64,000 bases of DNA from Thalassovita sp. (GCA_017792425.1 CP051233.1:1646402-1710401), one strand, 5' to 3'. Counted from the first letter of the stretch, positions 34,903 to 43,546 are shown. The notes: a model not told the origin generated them from the sequence alone. Translations and numbers: made by a program.

Positions 34903-36411
34903 TTACGCGCCCAGGCGCATGATCTTGTGCTGACCCGTGGCAAGGCCGATGTGCTTCTGTTCCATGTAGAAATCAAAGCTCCAGTCCCCGCCGTCGCGCC
35001 CGATGCCACTGGCCTTTACTCCGCCGAACGGGGTGGGCAGGTGGCGGACGTTTTCGCTGTTCACCCAGATCATCCCGGCCTCCAGCCGATCGGTGAAGCG
35101 CAGGGCGCGGGTCAGGTCGTTGGTCCAGACATATCCGGTCAGCCCGTATTGCGTGTCATTGGCGATCTGCAGCGCCTCTTCCTCGGTCGAGAAGGGGATC
35201 GAGGTCAGCACCGGCCCAAAGATTTCCTCTTGCGCGATCCGCATCCGGTTGTTGGCGTTGGTGAACAGGGTCGGGCGCACGAAATAACCCGCATCCCCAA
35301 CGGTGACGCCCCCCGCAGCCACGGTTGCACCGTCCTGTCGGGCGATATCGAAATAGGATGTCACCTTGTCGAAATGCCGCTCGGAAATCAGCGGCCCGAT
35401 TTCCGACGCCGGGTCCAGCGGGTGGCCGACCTTGATGTTGTTCACCCGCGCGGCCAGTTTCGCCTCGAACTCTTCGCGGATCGTGTCCTGCACCAACAGG
35501 CGCGAGGACGAAGTGCAGCGTTCCCCGTTGATCGAGTAGATCATGAAGATCACCGCATCCAGCGCCCGGTCCAGATCGGCATCGTCGAACACGATCACCG
35601 GGTTCTTGCCGCCCAGTTCCAGGTGCATGCGTTTCAGCGTGTCCGCGCCCTGCTTGGTGATGGTACTGCCGGTGCGGGATTCCCCGACAAAGGCGATGGC
35701 CTTGATTGCAGGGTGTTCCGTCAGGCGCTTGCCCGCGTCATGCCCATAGCCGTTCACAGTGTTCAGCACGCCGGCCGGCAGGCCCGCTTCTTCGGCGATT
35801 TCCACCAGTAGCCGCGCGGTCAGCGGGCTGTCCTCTGCCGGTTTGTGAACAACGGTGCAACCGGCGGCCAGCGCGGGGGCGATTTTCCAGGTCGACAGCA
35901 TGAACGGCGTGTTCCACGGGGTGATCACCCCGACCGGGCCAATCGGCACGCGGGTGGTGATGTTCATCAGCGTAGGAGATTTCAGGTGCTGCCCGTCGCG
36001 CGCCTGCACCGCCTGGTCGGCGAAGTAGCGAAAGTTTTCCGCCCCGCGCAGTGCCGCCTTGGACATGAAGCGCAGCGTCTGTCCGGTGTCCCAACATTCA
36101 CACAGCGCGATTTCCTCGGCCCGCGCCTCGATCGCGTCGGCGACGCGCAGCAGGATCTTGCGCCGCTCGGTTGCGGGCATGTCGCGCCAAGCCGGGAAGG
36201 CGGCGGCGGCGGCTTCGGCAGCCGTGTCCACATCGGCCTGGGTGCTGTGGGCCACGTCGCAGATCACCGACTTGTCTACGGGCGACACCGTGCGGAACAC
36301 ACCGGCAGCCCCGGGCCGGTCCTGCCCCGCGATCCGGTTCATGATTCCGGTTTCACGAAAGCGGGCCAGGTAGCCAGTCAGTTTTTCCAGGTTCTGGTCA
36401 AGTGTGCTCAT
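34903..36411 (-). CDS. hpaE: 5-carboxymethyl-2-hydroxymuconate semialdehyde dehydrogenase HpaE
   Basis: 502 aa NAD-dependent aldehyde dehydrogenase, first in the minus-strand hpa operon. Motifs: ITPWNTPFMLSTWKIAPALA, catalytic Glu in LELGGKNPVIVFDDAD, catalytic Cys in NGERCTSSSRLLVQ, and the HpaE-like end FGGVKASGIGRDGGDWSFDFY. It oxidises the semialdehyde made by HpaD. The start at 36411 (MSTLDQ) is preferred to the frame 17 codons upstream. Its upstream region contains a TTAAC/GTTAA inverted repeat. Confidence 0.92.
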   Translation of the reverse strand: MSTLDQNLEKLTGYLARFRETGIMNRIAGQDRPGAAGVFRTVSPVDKSVICDVAHSTQADVDTAAEAAAAAFPAWRDMPATERRKILLRVADAIEARAEEIALCECWDTGQTLRFMSKAALRGAENFRYFADQAVQARDGQHLKSPTLMNITTRVPIGPVGVITPWNTPFMLSTWKIAPALAAGCTVVHKPAEDSPLTARLLVEIAEEAGLPAGVLNTVNGYGHDAGKRLTEHPAIKAIAFVGESRTGSTITKQGADTLKRMHLELGGKNPVIVFDDADLDRALDAVIFMIYSINGERCTSSSRLLVQDTIREEFEAKLAARVNNIKVGHPLDPASEIGPLISERHFDKVTSYFDIARQDGATVAAGGVTVGDAGYFVRPTLFTNANNRMRIAQEEIFGPVLTSIPFSTEEEALQIANDTQYGLTGYVWTNDLTRALRFTDRLEAGMIWVNSENVRHLPTPFGGVKASGIGRDGGDWSFDFYMEQKHIGLATGQHKIMRLGA

Positions 36412-36471
36412 CTCAGCGTCTCCCATCGAGTCGTGGCTCGTCCTGTTGCAGCCTGCATTCACTCTATATAC

Positions 36472-36483
36472 TTAACAAGTTAA
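36472..36483. promoter_or_regulatory. Inverted repeat upstream of hpaE, candidate MarR-type operator
   Basis: TTAAC-AA-GTTAA, a 5-bp perfect inverted repeat in an AT-rich patch 60 nt upstream of hpaE. MarR regulators often bind short AT-rich palindromes like this. The assignment is by position and shape only; the sequence is not repeated in front of the window's MarR gene. Confidence 0.35.
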
Positions 36484-36561
36484 ATAAATAGGGGAAACAA
36501 ATCCCCCCTGTCAACCATGAACTGCCGCCATGTTGTTTTCTGTGAAAACCGGGGGGGTGAT

Positions 36562-36590
36562 CGGTCGCCCGTGCATCGTTCAGGCGACCG
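36562..36590 (-). terminator. Hairpin downstream of the HxlR gene, possible terminator
   Basis: CGGTCGCC and GGCGACCG form a perfect 8-bp stem with a 13-nt loop, 43 nt past the HxlR stop on the minus strand; a C-run and GGTTTTC follow. The T-run is short, so termination strength is uncertain. Confidence 0.4.
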
Positions 36591-36632
36591 GGGGATCAAA
36601 AGGCGACCGCGTGTCCTCAGGCTCCGGCGCCC

Positions 36633-37130
36633 TCAGACCCTGTCCATTGCCTTGTCCCGCGCCTGCAACCGGCGGCGCGCGGCGTCGCTGGCTGTCGGGC
36701 CGGCCTCAATCGTCAGCGCCTGCCAGTTCACCCGGTCACCGTTCTGCGTGATCGGCGCCAGGTCGTGTACGATCTGCCCGGTGTCTTTCTCCAGCACCAG
36801 CGTGGGTTCCTTGCCCGGCCCGTAGATATGCGCGTTGGCCCAAAGGACCAGCGATATCAACAAGGGCTCCAGCGAACGGCCCTTGTCCGTCAGGTGGTAA
36901 GCGTGGCGTATCCCCGAAGTGCCGACTTCGACCTTTTCAAGTATGCCTTCGCGGACCAGCATGGCCAGGCGCTCTGACAGCAGGTTGCGGGCAATGCCGG
37001 TGTTGCGCTGGATCTGGGTGAACCGGGTCGCGCCATACAGGGCTTCTCTTACGATCAGCAGCGTCCAGGCATCCCCGAAAACATTCAGAAATCCGGCGAC
37101 TGCGCAGGTCTGTGTGTGGCGTCCGCCCAT
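36633..37130 (-). CDS. HxlR family winged-helix transcriptional regulator
   Basis: 165 aa. The HxlR domain fills the first ~105 residues: CAVAGFLNVFGDAWTLLIVREAL with the conserved Cys and Gly-Asp-W-T-L-L-I-R core, FTQIQRNTGIARNLLSERLAMLVREGIL and the wing VEVGTSGIRHAYHLTDKGR. About 60 extra C-terminal residues have no recognised domain. The ATG at 37130 is preferred to a TTG four codons earlier. Divergent from an SDR gene, sharing a 117-nt region with a 15-bp perfect inverted repeat that is probably its operator. Confidence 0.9.
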   Translation of the reverse strand: MGGRHTQTCAVAGFLNVFGDAWTLLIVREALYGATRFTQIQRNTGIARNLLSERLAMLVREGILEKVEVGTSGIRHAYHLTDKGRSLEPLLISLVLWANAHIYGPGKEPTLVLEKDTGQIVHDLAPITQNGDRVNWQALTIEAGPTASDAARRRLQARDKAMDRV

Positions 37131-37158
37131 TTTGTTTTCCAACGTCGTTTTCGTTCGA

Positions 37159-37197
37159 TAGGTCTATTTGGTTGAAAATTTAAACCAAATAGACCTA
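37159..37197. promoter_or_regulatory. Long perfect inverted repeat between HxlR and SDR genes, probable HxlR operator
   Basis: TAGGTCTATTTGGTT and its exact reverse complement AACCAAATAGACCTA are separated by 9 nt (GAAAATTTA). Arms of 15 bp without a mismatch are far longer than chance expects in a 117-nt gap. It is centred between the two divergent genes, so one site could control both. As RNA it would also fold into a strong hairpin, but there is no T-run. Confidence 0.7.
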
Positions 37198-37247
37198 GGC
37201 TTCAAACGGGAATCATGCCGCAACGACGGCTGCAAGAGGAGTGTGTG

Positions 37248-37985
37248 ATGCAGAACAACAAAGGGGCCTGCCTGGTCATTGGGGCAGGGGATGACACTGG
37301 GGCGGCGATTGCGCGGGCCTTTGCCCGCGAGGGGATGACCGCCTGCCTGGTGCGCCGCCCGCGCCATGCCGAAGGTCTGGAGGCGCTGGCGCAATCCATC
37401 CGGGACGAGGGCGGCGAAGCCATCGCCATGCCCGCCGACGCACGGGATGAGGATGCGATGGCGGCGCTGGTCGACCGTATCGAAACGGAAATCGGCCCGA
37501 TCGAGGTGGCAGTATTCAATATCGGCGCCAACGTACGTTTCTCGATCACCCAAACCACGGCGCGGGTCTACCGCAAGGTTTGGGAAATGGCGTGTTTCGC
37601 GGGATTTCTGATGGGGCGCGACGTGGCCGCGCGGATGGAACCGCGTCAGCGTGGAACCATCATTTTCACCGGGGCGACCGCCAGTGTTCGCGGCGGCAGT
37701 GGCTTTGCCGCCTTTGCCGGGGCCAAGCACGCCCTGCGGGCGCTGGCGCAATCAATGGTAAGAGAGCTGGGGCCAAAGGGGATACATGTTGCCCATACCG
37801 TGATCGACGGGGCGATCGACAGCAACTTCATCCGCGAAACCTTTCCCGATGTCGATGCCCGCCGCCAGGATGACCAGTTGCTGAACCCGGACCACATCGC
37901 CCGGCAATACGTGATGCTGCACCGACAACCGCGTACGGCCTGGACACACGAACTGGACCTGCGTCCGTGGAAAGAAACCTGGTAA
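37248..37985 (+). CDS. SDR family oxidoreductase-like protein lacking the catalytic tyrosine
   Basis: 245 aa from the ATG at 37248, preceded by AAGAGGAG. The Rossmann motif is IGAGDDTGAAIARAFA (residues 11-26), and VFNIGANVRF replaces the usual NNAG strand. The catalytic YxxxK position reads F156-A-G-A-K160, so the Tyr is Phe, and the usual Ser thirteen residues earlier is not evident (TGATASVRGG). Either the enzyme works by another mechanism or it is a non-catalytic relative. I recall related SDRs sharing this Phe, so it may be a subfamily trait. Followed 12 nt later by a broken DsbA-family gene. Confidence 0.82.
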   Translation: MQNNKGACLVIGAGDDTGAAIARAFAREGMTACLVRRPRHAEGLEALAQSIRDEGGEAIAMPADARDEDAMAALVDRIETEIGPIEVAVFNIGANVRFSITQTTARVYRKVWEMACFAGFLMGRDVAARMEPRQRGTIIFTGATASVRGGSGFAAFAGAKHALRALAQSMVRELGPKGIHVAHTVIDGAIDSNFIRETFPDVDARRQDDQLLNPDHIARQYVMLHRQPRTAWTHELDLRPWKETW

Positions 37986-37997
37986 GGAGGGACCGAC

Positions 37998-38605
37998 ATG
38001 ACCGTTACCGTCGATTTCATCTTCGACTTCGGAAGCCCGAACGCCTATCTGTCGGATCGGGTCATTCCGGGGATAGAACAACGCACAGGCGCGCGCTTTA
38101 ATCGTATCCCCTGTCTGTTGGGCGGCATTTTCAAGGCTACGGGAAACCAGTCGCCGATGCAGGCATTCTCCGGCGTCACCGGAAAGTTGGAGTACGAGCG
38201 GCTTGAAATGGCGCGCTTCGTAAAGCGGCACGGCCTGTCGGATTTTCGGTTCAACCGGCATTTCCCGGTCAATACGCTGCTGTTGATGCGCGGGGCCGTC
38301 GCCGCGTAAATGGACGGGGTGTTGGATGCCTATGTCGCGGCGGGGATGTCGGCGATGTGGGAACAGAATCAGAAAATGGACGACCCCCAGGTATTCGTTC
38401 AGATGATGAACCAGGCCGGGCTGGATGGCGCCGCCTTGTTGGACCGCACCCAAAGCGCTGCGGTCAAGGCCCGGCTTGTCGCCAATACCGAGGCGCGGTG
38501 GCGCGCGGCGTGTTCGGTGTTCCGACGTTTTTTGTCGGCGATGAAATGTTCTTTGGCAAGGAACGGCTGGGCCAGGTCGAAGAGGAAATCAACGCCAGTT
38601 CCTGA
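37998..38605 (+). pseudogene. Disrupted DsbA-family / 2-hydroxychromene-2-carboxylate isomerase-like gene
   Basis: Begins with a good site (AAGGAGGG) and MTVTVDFIFDFGSPNAYLS, typical of DsbA-like HCCA isomerases. The frame is stopped by TAA at 38307-38309, immediately followed in the same frame by MDGVLDAYVAAGMSAMWEQN, clearly the continuation. Near 38494 a single-base loss moves the rest (VARGVFGVPTFFVGDEMFFG, ending at 38605) into another frame. Joining the pieces restores a product of about 201 residues, the normal family length. A stop reading TAA where homologues would likely have CAA (Gln) plus an independent frameshift indicates a true pseudogene. Confidence 0.85.
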
Positions 38606-38826
38606 TGGCGGGCGACATGGATCGCCCGGTCCGGCGCCCGATCAAAAGGTGTATGAGAAAGGAAGTTTCACCGGCTCCGGGGTTTCCGGGGTCGGGCCAC
38701 TGTCGGTTAGGTAAAATGCGCAACATTTGACCGTTTTTTTCCCGGATGCCCTTTACACCAGCGCCATTTTCAACGCTCATGAGTATGCCGTAGTACACTG
38801 TCACCTGGGCGTGAAAGGAAGTGGAA

Positions 38827-40620
38827 TTGAAACCGACCGACACCGCCGACCCGGAATATTTTCACAAGGTCGTAGACTGCCAATATGCCTGCCCGGCCCA
38901 TACGCCAGTTCCGGCCTACATCCGGTTGATCGCGCAGGAACGATACTCTGACGCCTATATGATCAACTGGGAAAGCAACGTATTTCCCGGCGTTCTGGGC
39001 CGCACCTGCGACCGCCCCTGCGAACCCGCCTGCCGCCGCGGTCGGGTCGAGGAAGAGCCCGTCGCGATCTGCCGCCTGAAACGCGTCGCCGCGGATTTCA
39101 AGGACAACATCTCGGACCGGCTGCCCAAGGCAGGCAAACCCAACGGCAAGAAGGTGGCGCTGATCGGCGGCGGCCCCGCTTCGCTGACCGTGGCGCGGGA
39201 TCTGGCCCCGCTGGGATACGAACTGCACCTGTTTGACGCGCAGCCCAGGGGCGGTGGGTTCATGCGGTCTGAAATCCCGTCCTTCCGCCTGCCGGACAGC
39301 GTGCTGGAGGAAGAGGTCGGCTATATCCTGAACATGGGCATCAAGGCCCATTTCAACACCTATGTCGAAAGCATGGCCGAAATCCTGAACAAGGGCTATG
39401 ACGCGATTTTCGTCGGTTGCGGCGCGCCCCGTGGACGTGACCTGCCCAGCCTGCCGGGCCGCAAGGAAGGCGACGCCAATATCCATATCGGTCTGGACTG
39501 GCTGGCCAACGTGTCCTTCGACCACACCGACAAGATCGGCAAGCGCGTGATCGTGCTGGGTGGCGGCAACACCGCGATGGACTGTTGCCGCACCTCGCGC
39601 CGCCTCGGCGGCGAGGACGTGAAGGTGATCGTGCGCTCGCCCTTCGAGGACATGAAAGCCTCTCCTTGGGAAAAAGAGGACGCGATCCACGAAGGTATCC
39701 CGATCATCGACAATCACGTCCCCAAGGAATTCGTCATCAAGGACGGCAAGCTGGTTGGCATGACCTTTGAAAAGGTCAAAGCCGTCTATGATGACGCTGG
39801 CAACCGCAGCCTGGTGCCCACGGGCGAGGAACCGGCCTTTTACGAATGCGATGATGTGCTGGTCGCCATCGGACAGGAAAACGCCTTTCCGTGGATCGAA
39901 AAGGATACCGGCATCCGCTTCACCAGTTGGGGCACGCCGATCATCAACGACGATGAAACGTTCCAGTCGACCAACAAGAAGGTGTTCTTTGGCGGTGACG
40001 CGGCCTTCGGGCCCAAGAACATCATCACCGCAGTGGCGCATGGGCACCAAGCTGCCGTTTCGATTGACCTGTTCTGCCAGGGCAAGTCGCTGGAAAAGCG
40101 CCCCGCGCCGCATGTCAACCTGGTCAGCCAGAAGATGGGCATTCATGAATGGAGCTATGATTCCATCCCAGTCGATTTCAAGCGCGAAGCCGTGCCGCTG
40201 GTGGACCTGGAAAAGGCGCTGAAGGAACGTGACCTGGAGGTGGAACTGGGCTTTGACGCCAAGGCTGCCTTTGTACAGGCCGAACGCTGCCTGAACTGCG
40301 ACGTACAGACGGTGTTCACCCCGGAAAACTGCATCGAATGCGATGCCTGTGCCGACATCTGCCCGACCAGCTGCATCAACTTCACCGCCAACGGCCCAGA
40401 GGAAGATCTGCGCAGCCGCCTGATGGTGCCCGCCCAGAACGGCGAACAGGATCTGTACGTGTCGGCGGCACTGAACACCGGCAAGGTTCTGGTCAAGGAC
40501 GAAGACGTCTGCCTGCACTGCGGCCTGTGCGCCGAACGCTGCCCCACCGCTGCCTGGGACATGAAGATGTTTACCTATAACGTCGCCAAGGCGACGCCGG
40601 ACCTGATGGAGGTCAAATGA
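38827..40620 (+). CDS. GltD-like FAD/NAD(P) oxidoreductase with 4Fe-4S domains, electron-transfer subunit for KorAB
   Basis: About 597 aa. An N-terminal Cys-rich domain (CQYACPAHTPVPAYIRL, RTCDRPCEPACRRG) binds [4Fe-4S] clusters as in glutamate synthase small subunit. The FAD motif VALIGGGPASLTVARDL (about residue 115) and NAD(P) motif VIVLGGGNTAMDCCRTS (about residue 240) follow. The C-terminus has two ferredoxin motifs, CIECDACADICPTSC and CLHCGLCAERCP. I place the start at TTG 38827, six nt after AAGGAA; the GTG at 38821 directly abuts that site. Its stop overlaps korA (ATGA). It probably links NAD(P) to the 2-oxoacid oxidoreductase. Confidence 0.87.
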   Translation: MKPTDTADPEYFHKVVDCQYACPAHTPVPAYIRLIAQERYSDAYMINWESNVFPGVLGRTCDRPCEPACRRGRVEEEPVAICRLKRVAADFKDNISDRLPKAGKPNGKKVALIGGGPASLTVARDLAPLGYELHLFDAQPRGGGFMRSEIPSFRLPDSVLEEEVGYILNMGIKAHFNTYVESMAEILNKGYDAIFVGCGAPRGRDLPSLPGRKEGDANIHIGLDWLANVSFDHTDKIGKRVIVLGGGNTAMDCCRTSRRLGGEDVKVIVRSPFEDMKASPWEKEDAIHEGIPIIDNHVPKEFVIKDGKLVGMTFEKVKAVYDDAGNRSLVPTGEEPAFYECDDVLVAIGQENAFPWIEKDTGIRFTSWGTPIINDDETFQSTNKKVFFGGDAAFGPKNIITAVAHGHQAAVSIDLFCQGKSLEKRPAPHVNLVSQKMGIHEWSYDSIPVDFKREAVPLVDLEKALKERDLEVELGFDAKAAFVQAERCLNCDVQTVFTPENCIECDACADICPTSCINFTANGPEEDLRSRLMVPAQNGEQDLYVSAALNTGKVLVKDEDVCLHCGLCAERCPTAAWDMKMFTYNVAKATPDLMEVK

Positions 40621-42497
40621 AACAGATCAAGGGTGTCAACGACTTCGTCGTGAAATTCGCCAACGTGAACGGCACCGGGTCGGCCTCGGCCAACTACCTG
40701 TTCGCCAAGGCGATCTTCCGCATGGGCATTCCCGTCAGCCCGCGCAATATCTTCCCGTCGAACATTCAGGGCCTGCCAACCTGGTACGAGGTGCGCGTCA
40801 GCAAGAACGGTTATCTGGGCCGGCGCGGCGGCGTGGACCTGATGGTTTGCGTCAACCCGCAAAGCATGGAAAAGGACGTCGCCAGCGTCGAACCGGGCGG
40901 GTATTTCCTGTACGACAGCACGAAACCGCTGGCCGCCCACCTGAAGCGGGACGACATCACCTATTTCGGTGTGCCGCTGACGGAAATGTGCATGAAGGAG
41001 TTTCCGGTTCCACGTCTGCAGCAATTGCTGAAGAACATGGTCTATGTGGGCGCGCTGGCGGCGCTGCTGAACATGAAGTTCTCGATCTTCAAGGATCTGT
41101 TGACGGACCAGTTCAAGGGCAAGGAAAAGCTGATCAGTTCCAACGTGCACGCGTTGGAAATGGGCTATCAATACGCGACCGAGAATTTCGAGTGCCCATT
41201 GCCGATCCGGCTGGAATCCGGCGGTAACGTTGCGCCGCACATCCTGGAAAGCGATCACATCCTGATGAACGGCAACACCGCCGCCGCGCTTGGCGCGATC
41301 TATGGCGGCGCGACCGTGGCGGCGTGGTATCCGATCACGCCCTCGACCTCGGTCGTGGATGCGTTCGAGAAATACGCCAAGCGGATGCGGATCGACCCCG
41401 GTTCCGGCACCAAGAACTATGCCATCGTGCAGGCCGAGGACGAGCTGGCCGCCATGGGCATGGTCGTTGGCGCCAGTTGGAACGGCGCGCGCGCCTTCAC
41501 CGCCACCTCTGGCCCCGGCCTGTCGCTGATGAGCGAATTCTTGGGCCTTGCCTATTTCGCCGAGGTGCCGGTGGTGCTGATCAACGTGCAGCGGTCCGGG
41601 CCTTCGACCGGGATGCCGACGCGCAGCCAGCAGTCCGACATTCTGGCCGCCGCCTATGCCAGCCACGGCGACACCAAGCAGGTGCTGCTGTTCCCGGCTA
41701 CCCCGCGCGAATGCTTTGACATGACCGTGCAGGCGTTTGACCTGGCCGAACGGCTGCAAACCCCGGTGATCCTGATGTCTGACCTTGATCTGGGCATGAA
41801 TGACTGGATGTCGCCGCCGCTGGAATGGGACGACAGCTATGAAATGGACCGGGGCAAGGTGCTGGACGCCGCCGGGCTGGACGCGGCTGAAAAATGGGGC
41901 CGCTACCTGGACGTGGACGGGGATGGTATCTGCTATCGCACCCTGCCGGGCACCCACCCGTCCAAGGGCGCGTATTTCACCCGTGGGTCGTCCAAGAACG
42001 AAATGGCCGTCTATTCCGAAAGCGGCGACGACTATGTGCAGAACGTGGACCGCCTGCTGCGCAAGTTCGACACCGCCAAGGGCTATGTGCCCAAGCCCAA
42101 GACCCACCCGCCGATCGAGGTGAAAAAACCCAAGACCAAGCTGAAGCTGGGTGCGCTGTTTTTTGGCACCTCGGCCTCGCCCGCCTACGAGGCGGTCGAA
42201 ATGCTGGCAGAAGAAGGCTACCCGATTGACACCATGCGTATCCGGGCCTTCCCGTTCCATCAGGATCTGGACGCGTTCATCCATGACCATGACCTTGTGT
42301 TCGTGATCGAGCAGAACCGCGACGGCCAGATGCGAAGGCTGATCATCAACGAATGCGAAATCCCGCCGGGCAAGCTGACCTCGGTGCTGAATTATTCCGG
42401 CACTCCGATCACCGCGCGCACCATCGCCGGCAAGATCCGCGAAACCCTGAACACGAAAAAGGCCGACGTCGTCGCCCTGCACCCGGAGAAAGCCTGA
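40617..42497 (+). CDS. korA: 2-oxoacid:acceptor oxidoreductase alpha subunit (gamma-alpha fusion, KorA type)
   Basis: 626 aa. The N-terminal ~200 residues are the gamma domain (NVNGTGSASANYLFAKAIFRMG); the rest is the alpha ThDP-pyrimidine domain with GNTAAALGAIYGGATVAAWYP, ITPSTSV, EDELAAMGMVVGASWNGARA and TSGPGLSLM. CoA-dependent oxidative decarboxylation of a 2-oxo acid is the expected reaction. The substrate (2-oxoglutarate, an aryl pyruvate or other) cannot be read off. Overlaps both neighbours by 1-4 nt, so the three subunits are coupled. Confidence 0.9.
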   Translation: MKQIKGVNDFVVKFANVNGTGSASANYLFAKAIFRMGIPVSPRNIFPSNIQGLPTWYEVRVSKNGYLGRRGGVDLMVCVNPQSMEKDVASVEPGGYFLYDSTKPLAAHLKRDDITYFGVPLTEMCMKEFPVPRLQQLLKNMVYVGALAALLNMKFSIFKDLLTDQFKGKEKLISSNVHALEMGYQYATENFECPLPIRLESGGNVAPHILESDHILMNGNTAAALGAIYGGATVAAWYPITPSTSVVDAFEKYAKRMRIDPGSGTKNYAIVQAEDELAAMGMVVGASWNGARAFTATSGPGLSLMSEFLGLAYFAEVPVVLINVQRSGPSTGMPTRSQQSDILAAAYASHGDTKQVLLFPATPRECFDMTVQAFDLAERLQTPVILMSDLDLGMNDWMSPPLEWDDSYEMDRGKVLDAAGLDAAEKWGRYLDVDGDGICYRTLPGTHPSKGAYFTRGSSKNEMAVYSESGDDYVQNVDRLLRKFDTAKGYVPKPKTHPPIEVKKPKTKLKLGALFFGTSASPAYEAVEMLAEEGYPIDTMRIRAFPFHQDLDAFIHDHDLVFVIEQNRDGQMRRLIINECEIPPGKLTSVLNYSGTPITARTIAGKIRETLNTKKADVVALHPEKA

Positions 42498-43546
42498 TGT
42501 CCTATATCAAGCCGAAATTCCGCCATCCCAAACTGCCCGTCAACACGCTGGGCTATACCGTTGCCGATTACGACGGCTCGATCTCGACGCTCTGCGCCGG
42601 GTGCGGGCACGATTCAATTTCGGCAGCGATCCGCAATGCCTGCTTCAAATCGGCCATTCCGCCCCATCGCATCGCCAAGGTGTCCGGGATCGGCTGTTCG
42701 TCCAAGATGCCCACGTATTTCCTGGGCAAAAGCCACGGCTTCAACTCGGTTCACGGGCGCATGCCTTCGGTGGCCACCGGCGCCAGCCTTGCCAACCGCG
42801 AACTGACCTACATCGGGGTCTCTGGCGACGGCGACACCGCCTCGATCGGGATGGGGCAGTTCGTCCACTTGGTCCGGCGCAACGTCAACATGACCTATAT
42901 CGTGGCCAACAACGGCTGCTATGGCCTGACCAAGGGGCAGGACAGCGCCACTGCCGACCTTGGTTCCGTCAGCAAGAAGGGTGACGCCAACCCGTTCGAG
43001 GCGATTGATCTGGCCAGCCTGGCACTGCTGCAGGGGGCCAGCTTCGTGGCGCGCTCGTTCTCGGGCGACAAGGAACAACTGGAACCGCTGATCCGCGCCG
43101 CCATGGCCCACAAGGGGTTCGCCTTCATCGACGTGGTGTCGCCCTGCGTGACCTTCAACAACCATTCCGGTTCTACCAAAAGCTACTCGGTCACCCGTGA
43201 TCACCTGGACGCGATGCCGCTGGATTTCGTCCCGATGAGAGAGGAGATCCGCACCAACTATGCCGTCGGTACGACCCAGAACGTGACGCTGCATGACGGG
43301 TCCGTCATCCACCTGCACAAGGCCAGCGCGGAATATCGGGCCGACGACAGGAATGCCGCGATGCAGGCGGTGCAGCACGCCAAGGAAGAGGGGCGCATTC
43401 TGACGGGGCTTTTGTACCTCGATCCCAATTCGCAGGATCTGAACCAGAACCTGAACCTGGCACCCCGGCCGCTGAACGAACTGGGCACGAACGAACTGTG
43501 CCCCGGCAGCCGCGTGCTGAAAAGCATCAACGAAGGACTGCGCTGA
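42497..43546 (+). CDS. korB: 2-oxoacid:acceptor oxidoreductase beta subunit (KorB type)
   Basis: 349 aa ThDP-binding subunit. Seen: STLCAGCGHDSISAAI, ISKVSGIGCS-type VSGIGCSSKMP, the Mg-ThDP motif GDGDTASIGMGQF ending in YIVANNGCYGLTKGQ, and VVSPCVTFNNH with a Cys. This arrangement matches KorB/PorB proteins that also bind a [4Fe-4S] cluster. It begins on the last base of the korA stop (TGATG). It is the last gene of the operon and is followed by a long nested hairpin. Confidence 0.92.
   Translation: MSYIKPKFRHPKLPVNTLGYTVADYDGSISTLCAGCGHDSISAAIRNACFKSAIPPHRIAKVSGIGCSSKMPTYFLGKSHGFNSVHGRMPSVATGASLANRELTYIGVSGDGDTASIGMGQFVHLVRRNVNMTYIVANNGCYGLTKGQDSATADLGSVSKKGDANPFEAIDLASLALLQGASFVARSFSGDKEQLEPLIRAAMAHKGFAFIDVVSPCVTFNNHSGSTKSYSVTRDHLDAMPLDFVPMREEIRTNYAVGTTQNVTLHDGSVIHLHKASAEYRADDRNAAMQAVQHAKEEGRILTGLLYLDPNSQDLNQNLNLAPRPLNELGTNELCPGSRVLKSINEGLR

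Noticed and set aside
36541..36620. Possible CRISPR-like or tandem repeat of the GGCGACC motif
   Set aside because: Only three short copies, two of them as arms of one hairpin; no regular spacing or spacer structure.
38770..42482. Two long minus-strand open frames opposite the GltD-like and korA genes
   Set aside because: Same codon-bias effect; no recognisable motif, no ribosome-binding site, and the plus-strand genes are unambiguous.
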